This document shows positions 40,652-48,489 of a stretch of 64,000 bases of DNA, piece after piece. The notes under the pieces are model-generated. The model did no database searches. It was not told where the DNA came from and was given only the letters and a program-made list of their open reading frames with translations. Every line of letters starts with the position of its first letter. Position 1 is the first letter of the stretch. Made by a program: the position numbers and the translations under genes. The stretch is from Prevotella sp. (GTDB lineage: Bacteria; Bacteroidota; Bacteroidia; Bacteroidales; Muribaculaceae), in NCBI GenBank assembly GCA_023662865.1, contig JAMPIK010000011.1:1-64000 (forward strand). Reading direction: 5' to 3'.

Positions 40652-42496
40652 TCAGTTGAAACTTTGCATTTCCACCAGACGTCGGTATTGAGTGTCGGAG
40701 GCCATGAGGGAGGCGTGTGTGCCGCGCTCTATGATACGGCCTTCATGCATTACGCAGATGAGGTCGGCTCCGGCTATTGTACTCAAGCGGTGAGCTATGA
40801 CTACGGTTGTGCGTCCCTGCATAAGGCGTTCAAGAGCTTCTTGCACAAGGCGTTCGCTTTCGGTGTCAAGGGCTGAGGTGGCCTCATCGAGGATAAGGAT
40901 TGCCGGGTCTTTGAGTATAGCGCGGGCTATGCTGATGCGCTGTCTCTGACCGCCCGAGAGCCGGCAACCCCGGTCGCCGATGTTGGTGTCGTAGCCTTGC
41001 TCGGTGGCCATGATGAAGTCGTGAGCATTGGCTATCTTGGCGGCACGTTCTATTTGCTCATCACCGACATTCTCCACTCCGAAAGCTATGTTGGCGCGAA
41101 TGGTATCGTTGAAAAGGATAGCCTCCTGATTTACATTGCCCATGAGAGAACGGAGATCGGCGGTTCTGAGCGAGCGTATGTCAGTACCGGCAATTGATAT
41201 TGAGCCCTTCTCCGGGTCGTAGAAACGAGGCAACAGGTCTGCCAAAGTACTCTTGCCCGATCCGCTTTGCCCTACAAGAGCAACTGTCTGCCCCGGCATT
41301 ATGTCAAGGTCTATGTCTTGGAGTACCCTTTGTGAGTCGTTATAGCTGAAGTCCACTCCTTTTATGCTGATTGCCGGGATGTTTTTATCCGCAAGCGAGG
41401 GGAGCTGCTTGGGGGAGGCGGGGTCTTTGATAGGGTTGTCGGCTTTGAGTATCTTGTCGATACGCTGCATTGAAGCCATGCCTTTCTGAATTGAGTACCC
41501 GGCTTTTGAAAGCTCTTTGCAGGGGTTGATGATGGAGTAGAAAATCACCATATAATATATGAAGTCTGGAGCGGTGACGCTGCTGCCGCCGGAGAGGATT
41601 AACGTGCCGCCGAACCACAGGACAATGGCAATTGCCGTAGTGCCGAGAAACTCGCTCATGGGGTGTGCCAAAGCGTAGCGTCGCTGTATGGAGTTGGAGA
41701 TGCGGAAGAATGTTTGATTTTCGCCCTCCAATCGGTTTTTCATTTTGTTTTGTGCGTTGAAAGCTTTGATGATGCGCAGCCCGGAGAGTGTCTCTTCCAC
41801 AGTGGAGAGGATTACACCCCATTGCTGTTGGGCTTCAAGGCTCTTGCGTTTGAGACGTTTGCCCACTTTGCCCATCACCAACCCGGCGAGCGGAAGCAAG
41901 ACAAGCACGAAGACTGTCAGCTGCCAGGAGACAAATATCATCATGCCCAGACACACTACAATCATAATCGGGTTCTTGAAGAGCATATCAATGCTCGACA
42001 TAACCGATGCCTCGATTTCTGTGACATCGACTGATATACGCGACATTACATCGCCTTTGCGCTCATTGGTGAAGAAGCCGAGGGGCAGAGAGAGTATTTT
42101 GGAGTACATAAGGTTGCGGATATCGCGCACCACACCATTGCGCAGCGGAATGATAAAGTATGCTGCAAGGTAGGTGGTGCCGGTTTTGAGCATTGTCATC
42201 ACCACAAGCAGCACGGCGAGTACTGCAAGTGCAAATGAGGGTCCGTAACTCTCTATGAGCCGTTGGTTGGCGTAATAAAAGTTGTTCATTGCCACCTCCT
42301 TGAAAGAGGCTGCTCCCCAAGCCATGAGTTCGTAATGCTCTGTATTCATGCGGAAGAGCATTTGCAGAATGGGGATAATGAACGCAAAAGAGAAGAGAGT
42401 GAGAAATGCGGCCAGAACATTGAAAATAATGTTCAGAGCCACATTCCATTTATACGGCGCCACGAAGCGGCGCATCAGTCTGAAGAAATCCTCCAT
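40652..42496 (-). CDS. msbA: MsbA-type ABC exporter
   Basis: This 614-residue half transporter has a six-helix exporter membrane domain (about 15-340) fused to an ATPase domain (about 374-614). Visible motifs are Walker A GQSGSGKST, signature LSGGQRQR, Walker B ILILDEATSALD and the H-loop VIAHRLS. Bacteroidetes homologues of this length are annotated as lipid A flippases; the closing position in an envelope operon fits but does not prove lipid A as substrate. It starts 3 bp after mltD and is the last gene of the parA operon. Confidence 0.88.
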   Translation of the reverse strand: MEDFFRLMRRFVAPYKWNVALNIIFNVLAAFLTLFSFAFIIPILQMLFRMNTEHYELMAWGAASFKEVAMNNFYYANQRLIESYGPSFALAVLAVLLVVMTMLKTGTTYLAAYFIIPLRNGVVRDIRNLMYSKILSLPLGFFTNERKGDVMSRISVDVTEIEASVMSSIDMLFKNPIMIVVCLGMMIFVSWQLTVFVLVLLPLAGLVMGKVGKRLKRKSLEAQQQWGVILSTVEETLSGLRIIKAFNAQNKMKNRLEGENQTFFRISNSIQRRYALAHPMSEFLGTTAIAIVLWFGGTLILSGGSSVTAPDFIYYMVIFYSIINPCKELSKAGYSIQKGMASMQRIDKILKADNPIKDPASPKQLPSLADKNIPAISIKGVDFSYNDSQRVLQDIDLDIMPGQTVALVGQSGSGKSTLADLLPRFYDPEKGSISIAGTDIRSLRTADLRSLMGNVNQEAILFNDTIRANIAFGVENVGDEQIERAAKIANAHDFIMATEQGYDTNIGDRGCRLSGGQRQRISIARAILKDPAILILDEATSALDTESERLVQEALERLMQGRTTVVIAHRLSTIAGADLICVMHEGRIIERGTHASLMASDTQYRRLVEMQSFN

Positions 42497-42499
42497 CTG

Positions 42500-44392
42500 T
42501 TATCTTCTCTTTTTGGATTTTTTCTTTGTTTGCGTCTGCTGCTGTTTGCCTTTCTTTGATTTGCCGGTGGCTTGCTGCTTTGTGGGTACATTCAGTTTGT
42601 CGCCGGGGTGGAGCATATCCCCTTTGAGGTTGGGGTTGGCTTTGCGCAGCTCCTCCACGGTGGTACCATTGCGCTTGGCAATGTGTGAGAGGTTGTCGCC
42701 GCTTTTTACTTCTACCTGAACGGGTTGCTGTTGCTTCTGCTTTTGCTTGGACTTTTTATTATCCTTCTTGGCTGCGGCCTGTTGTTGAGTCTTGGATTTT
42801 TTTCCGGATTGTTTTGTCTGCTCCTGAGCAAGTTGCTGTGCTTCGGCTGCTTGCTCCTTCTTGGACTTTTTGGCTTTTGCCTGAACCGGCTCGACGGTTT
42901 GGGCGGCGGGTTGCTGCTTGGTTTCCTTCACAACCTCTTTTTTAGTCTCCTTTTGGGCTTCCTGTTTAGTTGCCTTTGGAGTATCTGCCTTTCTGTCTTT
43001 TTTAGAGCCATTTTTGCTTACTGCCGCCGTTTCCTGACCGGGAATGTAGATTTTGAGTTGCTGCCCGGTGCGCACGGCATTGCGGCGCAGGTTGTTCCAC
43101 TCCTTAATCTGGCCTTCCTTCACACCATATTGTTGCGCGATGGAAGCGAGTGTTTCGCCAGAAGTCACTTTATGAGTAAGCGCATCCTTACCGTTGGCGC
43201 TTGCTGCTTGCCGTTTCACCATAGCCACTTCCTGCTCGGCAGCGGCATCGTTTTCCGATGATGCCGGCTCGTAAGCTACTGCCGGTGCATTGTCGCCCGG
43301 TTCAACAGTCTCGCGATGAGCGTATTTCTCGGCCTCATGGGCAAAAATATCTTTTTCGCTGACTATGTAAGCGTGTACTTGTTGCGAGGGGAGAATGAGG
43401 AAGTATGGGCGATCGGTTGCTGCCGGGATTACATCGGCGCGGAATTGTGGGTTGAGGATACGCAGCTCCTCCACCGGGATATTCAGAACCTCTGATATTT
43501 GATTGAAGTGCAGACGGTTATATACGGCCACAGTGTCGGTGACTAACGGCTTGGTAGCAAGCACCGGCGAGATGTTGTGGTCTTTGTGGTAAGTCATTAC
43601 ATAGTTTGCCGCGATAAACATCGGCACATATCCGCGAGTCTCCGGGCTGAGGTATTTGTAAATGCTCCAGAAGTCGTGGCTTTTGGGGTCGCCTCCGGCT
43701 CGGCGCAGAGCTTTGTTTACGGCTCCCGGGCCGCAGTTGTATGCTGCTATCGCAAGGCTCCAATCTCCGTAAGTCTCATAGAGGTCTTTGAGGTAGGAAG
43801 CCGCCTTTTCGGAGGATAGGTAAGGGTCGCGGCGCTCATCTACAAGCGAGTTGATTTCCAAGCCGAGCCCTTTGCCGGTGCCTATCATAAGCTGCCACAA
43901 TCCGGCTGCGCCGCTGCGACTCACGGCATTGGGGTCGAGGGCACTTTCAATCACCGGCAGGTATTTGAGTTCAAGAGGAAGCCCGGCTTGCTCGAGTGCT
44001 TGCTCGAAAATGGGGGTATAATACAGACTAAGTCCCAGAATGGCCGCCACTTGCTCGCGTCCCTGCTTGGTGTAACGCTTTATATAGTCGCGCACAATTT
44101 GATTGAAGGGCATTTCTATAATTGTAGGCATGGCGGCAAGGCGAGCCTTGATGGTGGCATCGGAAACTTCCACATCACCCACTCGTGAGTAGCGGTCATC
44201 GGTGGCGGTATAGTTTTTGAGATACCAGCCTTCGAGCAGCTTGCGGGTGTCTTTTTCAAAAGTTTCGGGAAAAACTATGGAGTTGTCGGTAATGCTTTCT
44301 TTGAGCGTAAGCACGTTGGGCTTGGCGGCGAAAGAGGGGAGTACTGCCGCCGCTGCAAGAAATGTTGATAAGAGGATGCGTTTCATATTCAT
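42500..44392 (-). CDS. mltD: MltD-like lytic transglycosylase with two LysM domains
   Basis: This 630-residue protein has a signal peptide (to about residue 22; two possible ATGs at 44392 and 44386). The goose-lysozyme-like SLT domain lies at about 95-260 with catalytic Glu149 in PVIESALDPNAVSRSGAAG, then AIAAYNCGPGAVNKAL. LysM domains lie at about 404-449 (VTSGETLASIAQQYGV) and 553-600 (VKSGDNLSHIAKRNG), separated by a Lys/Gln/Ala-rich linker that looks disordered. It cleaves peptidoglycan in the periplasm. It is the fourth gene of the operon, 33 bp after the DUF5683 gene. Confidence 0.92.
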   Translation of the reverse strand: MNMKRILLSTFLAAAAVLPSFAAKPNVLTLKESITDNSIVFPETFEKDTRKLLEGWYLKNYTATDDRYSRVGDVEVSDATIKARLAAMPTIIEMPFNQIVRDYIKRYTKQGREQVAAILGLSLYYTPIFEQALEQAGLPLELKYLPVIESALDPNAVSRSGAAGLWQLMIGTGKGLGLEINSLVDERRDPYLSSEKAASYLKDLYETYGDWSLAIAAYNCGPGAVNKALRRAGGDPKSHDFWSIYKYLSPETRGYVPMFIAANYVMTYHKDHNISPVLATKPLVTDTVAVYNRLHFNQISEVLNIPVEELRILNPQFRADVIPAATDRPYFLILPSQQVHAYIVSEKDIFAHEAEKYAHRETVEPGDNAPAVAYEPASSENDAAAEQEVAMVKRQAASANGKDALTHKVTSGETLASIAQQYGVKEGQIKEWNNLRRNAVRTGQQLKIYIPGQETAAVSKNGSKKDRKADTPKATKQEAQKETKKEVVKETKQQPAAQTVEPVQAKAKKSKKEQAAEAQQLAQEQTKQSGKKSKTQQQAAAKKDNKKSKQKQKQQQPVQVEVKSGDNLSHIAKRNGTTVEELRKANPNLKGDMLHPGDKLNVPTKQQATGKSKKGKQQQTQTKKKSKKRR

Positions 44393-44425
44393 TAGTTTGT
44401 AAGACTCACCGGAGTGAGTCTCGTG

Positions 44426-45205
44426 TCAAAAAGTGAATGCCCAGTTCAGCCCCATTGCCGGGCTGTTGGGCTTGCCCGGTTCCGGGAATACTGTGGGTTG
44501 TATGTCAAGAGAGAGTTCGGGAGAGATATCGAAATGAGCCATCGTGGCATCAACGTATGCGTCTACCATGCATAGCAGGTATACCCCTACCATGCAAATA
44601 ATGCACAGCTCGCGGTTACGCCGATAGTAATTTTTGCGGCTTTTCAGAATGTTTTGCAGCCAAGCGCGGTCAAGGTCTCCTTCCAGAGTGGTCGGGGGAA
44701 AGAAGTTCATGTAGCTGTTGGTGGAGGGGTCGGCATCGAGCAAGTCGGTATATGCTTGCGCGTAATCGTTGAACTGGTTATTGTTCCACGCCGCGCCGTA
44801 TCCCAGCCCCATGAATCCGGCCACAATAATAGGTAGCTTCCAGTAGCGGCGGTTATATACCTGACCGAGGCCGGGGCAGAGAGCCGACAACCACACGGCG
44901 CGTGTGGGGTCGGGGTTGAACGGGCGTTTAAGCCCGTATTCCGGTGAATAGCCCGGCGCACGCACTTCCACGAGGATACTGTCACTTTCTTCGCTTACTA
45001 CCTTCAGATTGGGGTCTTCTATAAGCAGTTCGCTGTCAAGGATTTCGTTGGGCTTTACATTCTCTTCTTCCTCACTCGCAGATGCCGTAACCGGCTCTTG
45101 CGCAATGAGGCGGGGCGGAAGCAGGAAAGCCATACAGAGTATTGCAGCTACAATGCGTGTAGCCGCTTTTCGCTTGCTGATTATATGTGATAGTTTATCA
45201 ATCAA
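44426..45205 (-). CDS. DUF5683 envelope protein, TTG start
   Basis: This 259-residue protein has a signal or anchor segment (about 18-34) and the DUF5683 core LSALCPGLGQVYNRRYWKLPIIVAGFMGLGYGAAWNN, here with several small residues in two hydrophobic hairpins. A later LCIICMVGVYLLCMVDAYVDA segment is also membrane-like. The frame has no upstream ATG; the only start that keeps the signal sequence is TTG at 45205, 4 bp after the parB stop. Function is unknown. Bacteroidetes often place this gene between parB and a lytic transglycosylase, as here. Confidence 0.8.
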   Translation of the reverse strand: MIDKLSHIISKRKAATRIVAAILCMAFLLPPRLIAQEPVTASASEEEENVKPNEILDSELLIEDPNLKVVSEESDSILVEVRAPGYSPEYGLKRPFNPDPTRAVWLSALCPGLGQVYNRRYWKLPIIVAGFMGLGYGAAWNNNQFNDYAQAYTDLLDADPSTNSYMNFFPPTTLEGDLDRAWLQNILKSRKNYYRRNRELCIICMVGVYLLCMVDAYVDATMAHFDISPELSLDIQPTVFPEPGKPNSPAMGLNWAFTF

Positions 45206-45209
45206 CCGA

Positions 45210-46100
45210 TTATTTCAGTTTTTCAAAAAGAGCAACAAGTTTCAGCAGTTCGTCATCGTTGGCGAAGCGCAGTGTGATGGATCCTTTGCCGTCCGGTTTG
45301 CGCGAGAAGCGTACCGGGGTTGAGAAATAAGACTCCAAATCGCGGCGAAAAAAGTCGTAATCATCAGCCTTTGCGGTGGGAGCGGCTTTCTTTTTGGGTA
45401 TTGCCGGCTTCTCTCCGCGTTCGGCGGCAGCCTGCATTTCGCGAGCAAGGTCCTCCACGCGGCGCACGGAGAGTCCTTCGTCCAATGTGTGCTGATACAG
45501 TTTCAGTTGATGTTTGGGGTTTTCAAGAGTAAGCAATGCGCGGGCATGGCCCATGTCAATTCGTCTGTCGCGCAGGCCGAGCTGTATTTCAGCCGGCAGG
45601 CGCAGCAGGCGCAGGTGGTTGGCAATGGTGGCGCGTTTCTTGCCCACACGCTCGCTGAGCCTGTCCTGTGTGAGCTTGTATTGGTCAATCAGTTTCTTAA
45701 AAGTGAGGGCTACTTCTATTGCATTGAGGTCTTCGCGTTGAATATTCTCGATGAGTGCCATTTCGGTAATCTCGGCATCGGTAGCGGTGCGCACATATGC
45801 CGGCACACGTTCCAGTCCGGCACGCTTGGCGGCACGCCAACGGCGTTCGCCGGCGATTATCTGGTAGGTGTCGTCATCGAGTTTGCGCAGCGAAAGGGGC
45901 TGGATAATGCCCAATTCGCGTATGGAGGCGGCCAGCTCATCGAGGGCTTCCTCATCGAAAGTGGTACGCGGCTGGTCGGGGTTCGGGCTGATGAGCTTCA
46001 GCTCGATGTCGTTTATTTCGGAAGAGCCGGAAGTCTGAATCTCATTCATCGAGATGAGCGAGTCCAGACCGCGACCCAGTGCATTGCGTTTTATTGCCAT
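45210..46100 (-). CDS. parB: Chromosome-partitioning protein ParB
   Basis: This 296-residue protein has the ParB layout: the N-terminal CTPase domain with IIAGERRWRAAKRAGL (about 67-82), preceded by NPDQPR, then the helix-turn-helix segment (KLTQDRLSERVGKKRATIANHLRLLRLP split over about 137-170) that binds parS, and a short C-terminal dimerisation domain. It loads onto parS and recruits ParA for origin segregation. It starts 3 bp after parA. I did not find a parS-like palindrome in this window. Confidence 0.95.
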   Translation of the reverse strand: MAIKRNALGRGLDSLISMNEIQTSGSSEINDIELKLISPNPDQPRTTFDEEALDELAASIRELGIIQPLSLRKLDDDTYQIIAGERRWRAAKRAGLERVPAYVRTATDAEITEMALIENIQREDLNAIEVALTFKKLIDQYKLTQDRLSERVGKKRATIANHLRLLRLPAEIQLGLRDRRIDMGHARALLTLENPKHQLKLYQHTLDEGLSVRRVEDLAREMQAAAERGEKPAIPKKKAAPTAKADDYDFFRRDLESYFSTPVRFSRKPDGKGSITLRFANDDELLKLVALFEKLK

Positions 46101-46103
46101 TGG

Positions 46104-46877
46104 TTATTTTTTGGTTTTATTACGAGCAATCAGCTCCTTGGCGAGCTGACGATGAGAGATTGCGCCGCGGGAGTCCGGGTCGTACATGGTAATCGGCAAC
46201 CCGTGGCTGGGAGCTTCGGATAGCTTGATGTTACGCGGTATGACGGTAGAGAATACCATGTCGCCGAAATGCCCTTTCAACTCCTCATAAATCTGGTTTG
46301 CCAGACGCAAACGCGCATCGTACATTGTCAGCAGGAAGCCTTCAATGTCCATATTGGGGTTAAGACGGCTCTTTATGATGCGTATAGTGTTGAGCAACTG
46401 GCTGATACCCTCAAGAGCAAAATATTCGGCCTGCACGGGGATAATCACCGAGTCGGCAGCCGTCAGTGCATTGACGGTGATAAAGCCCAAAGAGGGGGAG
46501 CAGTCTATGAGGATTATGTCGTAAATATCGCGTACCGAATCAAGGGCATGGAGAAGTACCTTTTCGCGTTGAGGCTTGTTGATAAGCTCCGTTTCGGCAC
46601 CGACAAGGTCAATGCGCGAGCTGATGAGTTTGAGCCCCTCCACACAAGTGTCCTGCTCTGCACCCTTCATGGGGTATTCGTCTACAAGACACTCATATAT
46701 TGACGCTTCGGCAGAGCGAGGGTCAATACCCAGACCGCTCGTGGCATTAGCCTGAGGGTCAGCATCTATGAGGAGCACTGTCTTGCCAAGTTCGGCAAGA
46801 CACGCAGCCAAATTGATTGAGGTTGTGGTTTTTCCCACACCGCCCTTTTGGTTTGCTATGGCTATTATTTTACCCAT
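46104..46877 (-). CDS. parA: Chromosome-partitioning ATPase ParA/Soj
   Basis: This 257-residue deviant Walker ATPase has the motif KGGVGKTTTSINLA (11-24, signature Lys and catalytic Lys both present). Walker A' is IDADPQANATSGLG and Walker B is IIIDCSPSLG-like (ILIDCSPSLGF). It dimerises with ATP, binds DNA and moves ParB-bound origins. It is the first gene of the operon parA-parB-DUF5683-mltD-msbA, with a promoter candidate at 46901-46930. Confidence 0.95.
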   Translation of the reverse strand: MGKIIAIANQKGGVGKTTTSINLAACLAELGKTVLLIDADPQANATSGLGIDPRSAEASIYECLVDEYPMKGAEQDTCVEGLKLISSRIDLVGAETELINKPQREKVLLHALDSVRDIYDIILIDCSPSLGFITVNALTAADSVIIPVQAEYFALEGISQLLNTIRIIKSRLNPNMDIEGFLLTMYDARLRLANQIYEELKGHFGDMVFSTVIPRNIKLSEAPSHGLPITMYDPDSRGAISHRQLAKELIARNKTKK

Positions 46878-46900
46878 AAGAAATTGTATGTTTCAAACTG

Positions 46901-46930
46901 CAAAGTAAGCAAAATTTCCGCAAATGCCAA
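46901..46930 (-). promoter_or_regulatory. Promoter candidate of the parA operon
   Basis: On the minus strand TTG (46928-46930), 19 bases, TTACTTTG (46901-46908). The -7 box has one mismatch to TAnnTTTG. It is about 24 bp from the ATG. Confidence 0.45.
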
Positions 46931-47005
46931 CTCAATCAAATCTTAAAGCGTGTTAAAATGTATATAACTTTTGTAAGCAGTTGAAAGCCAGACTTGTTAA
47001 AGACT

Positions 47006-48286
47006 TTAAGGCCGTTGGGGGAAGATGTCGGCGCTGATGCGGTCAGTGGCTCCGAGTTTGGATTGGATGTAGCTCGCGGCGGCCTTGCCGGACTTTGCGC
47101 GCAGGTCGCTGTTCATCAGCTTCTTGTCCATCAGGGCGGCGAACCGGTTGGCATTCTCTACGCTGAAACCTCCGCCGGCTTTGATAAGCTCACGTGCTTC
47201 AATAAATTTGTCGTGCCGCGGCCCGAAGACTACCGGGATGCCGTAAACGGCCGCTTCGTTGATGTTATGTATTCCGGTGCCGAAACCGCCTCCGATGTAT
47301 GCCACATTCGCATATCTGTAAGCCGATGAAAGCAGGCCGAAGCAGTCTATTATCAGGCAGTCAGCCGAGTCAAGAAGATTGGGATTGCTCTTGGCCTCAC
47401 ATAAAAGCACTGTCTTAATCTCCGGCGCGAGGCGTTCTTTCATATCTTGCAGACGCGCCGTGTCAAATTCGTGAGGGGCGATAACAGAGAGCATTGTCCC
47501 GGCGCGAGATTTAAGCCATGGGAAGTAAACATCTTCATCGGCACTCCACGAGGAACCGGCTATGAAAGTGAACCGTGTGCCGCCGCGAGTGAATCGGTCA
47601 AGTTCCGGAATTTCGTGTGTGGATTGCATTATGTCCGTGACGCGGTCAAACCGGGTGTCGCCGGCAACTGTTACCGCAGTTACACCGATACCTTTCAGCA
47701 GCTTGCGGCTATCCTCGTCCTGTACATATATATGAGTGAAGCACCGCAGTGAGTCGCGGAAATATCCTCCCCATTTCTTGAAGAAAGACTGCCCGGGTCT
47801 GAATACGGAAGAGATGAGATATGCGGGAACGCTCCGATTTCGGAGCAGTCGCAGGCAATTTCCCCAAAATTCATATTTCACGAAAATGGCCATGGAAGGG
47901 TTCATCACATCAAGGAAGCGGCGCATGGCTCGCGGCGTGTCTGCCGGGAGGTAAACTATGCAGTCCGCTCCCGGCCAGTCTTTGCGCACATTGTAGCCGG
48001 AAGGGGAGTAGAAAGAGAGTACTATCTTTTGCTCCGGGTGTTCGCGGCGCAGACGTTCCATGAGAGGGCGTCCCTGCTCGAATTCGCCTAGGCTGGCGGC
48101 GTGTACCCATATCGGGCGGTCTGTGTCCGACAGCGTGCGGCGGAGTGCCGACAGTGTCCGGCGACGCCCGTTGAGCATGGCTCTCGCTTTGCGGTGTTTC
48201 ACCGAAGCGATGTGCATCAGCCCTTGATAGATGTGTATGCAGGCGGTATATATGCCGCCATATATATATTGTAAAGGATTAAACAT
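47006..48286 (-). CDS. waaA: 3-deoxy-D-manno-octulosonic acid transferase
   Basis: This 426-residue GT30 enzyme transfers Kdo from CMP-Kdo to lipid IVA in the inner membrane. An N-terminal anchor (about 1-20) precedes a GT-B fold. Visible motifs are PIWVHAASLGEFEQGRPLM (from about 57), with the catalytic Glu in LGEFEQG, then GDTRFDRV near 207 and GGGFGTGIHNINEAAVYGIPV near 337. The long family form is normal length. It is transcribed alone; a -7 box (TACCTTTG on the minus strand, 48309-48316) lies upstream. With kdsD and msbA it represents Kdo-lipid A biogenesis. Confidence 0.93.
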   Translation of the reverse strand: MFNPLQYIYGGIYTACIHIYQGLMHIASVKHRKARAMLNGRRRTLSALRRTLSDTDRPIWVHAASLGEFEQGRPLMERLRREHPEQKIVLSFYSPSGYNVRKDWPGADCIVYLPADTPRAMRRFLDVMNPSMAIFVKYEFWGNCLRLLRNRSVPAYLISSVFRPGQSFFKKWGGYFRDSLRCFTHIYVQDEDSRKLLKGIGVTAVTVAGDTRFDRVTDIMQSTHEIPELDRFTRGGTRFTFIAGSSWSADEDVYFPWLKSRAGTMLSVIAPHEFDTARLQDMKERLAPEIKTVLLCEAKSNPNLLDSADCLIIDCFGLLSSAYRYANVAYIGGGFGTGIHNINEAAVYGIPVVFGPRHDKFIEARELIKAGGGFSVENANRFAALMDKKLMNSDLRAKSGKAAASYIQSKLGATDRISADIFPQRP

Positions 48287-48376
48287 TTAAATTCCTGTTT
48301 TTCGGCTGCAAAGGTACGAATTTTTCGGCAATGGAGGAGTCGGCAAAATATTTTTTGAATAATTTTCGGAAGAATG

Positions 48377-48408
48377 GTTGTGTTTTACAAAATTTTCATT
48401 TAAATTTG
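48377..48408 (+). promoter_or_regulatory. Promoter of the Omp28-like gene
   Basis: GTTG (48377-48380), 20 bases, TAAATTTG (48401-48408) followed by C. The leader would be about 75 nt. Confidence 0.65.
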
Positions 48409-48489
48409 CGCCCTAAACACAGGGCTGACTTATCAGAACAGAACAGCTTTGCATGTGCGCAATTAATGTACTAATCACAATAATAACTT

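Noticed and set aside
44426..47005. A parS site near parAB
   Set aside because: No palindrome like TGTTCCACGTGGAACA was found here. The few CACGTG cores in the window (for example near 21456 and 35905) lack symmetric flanks and lie inside genes.
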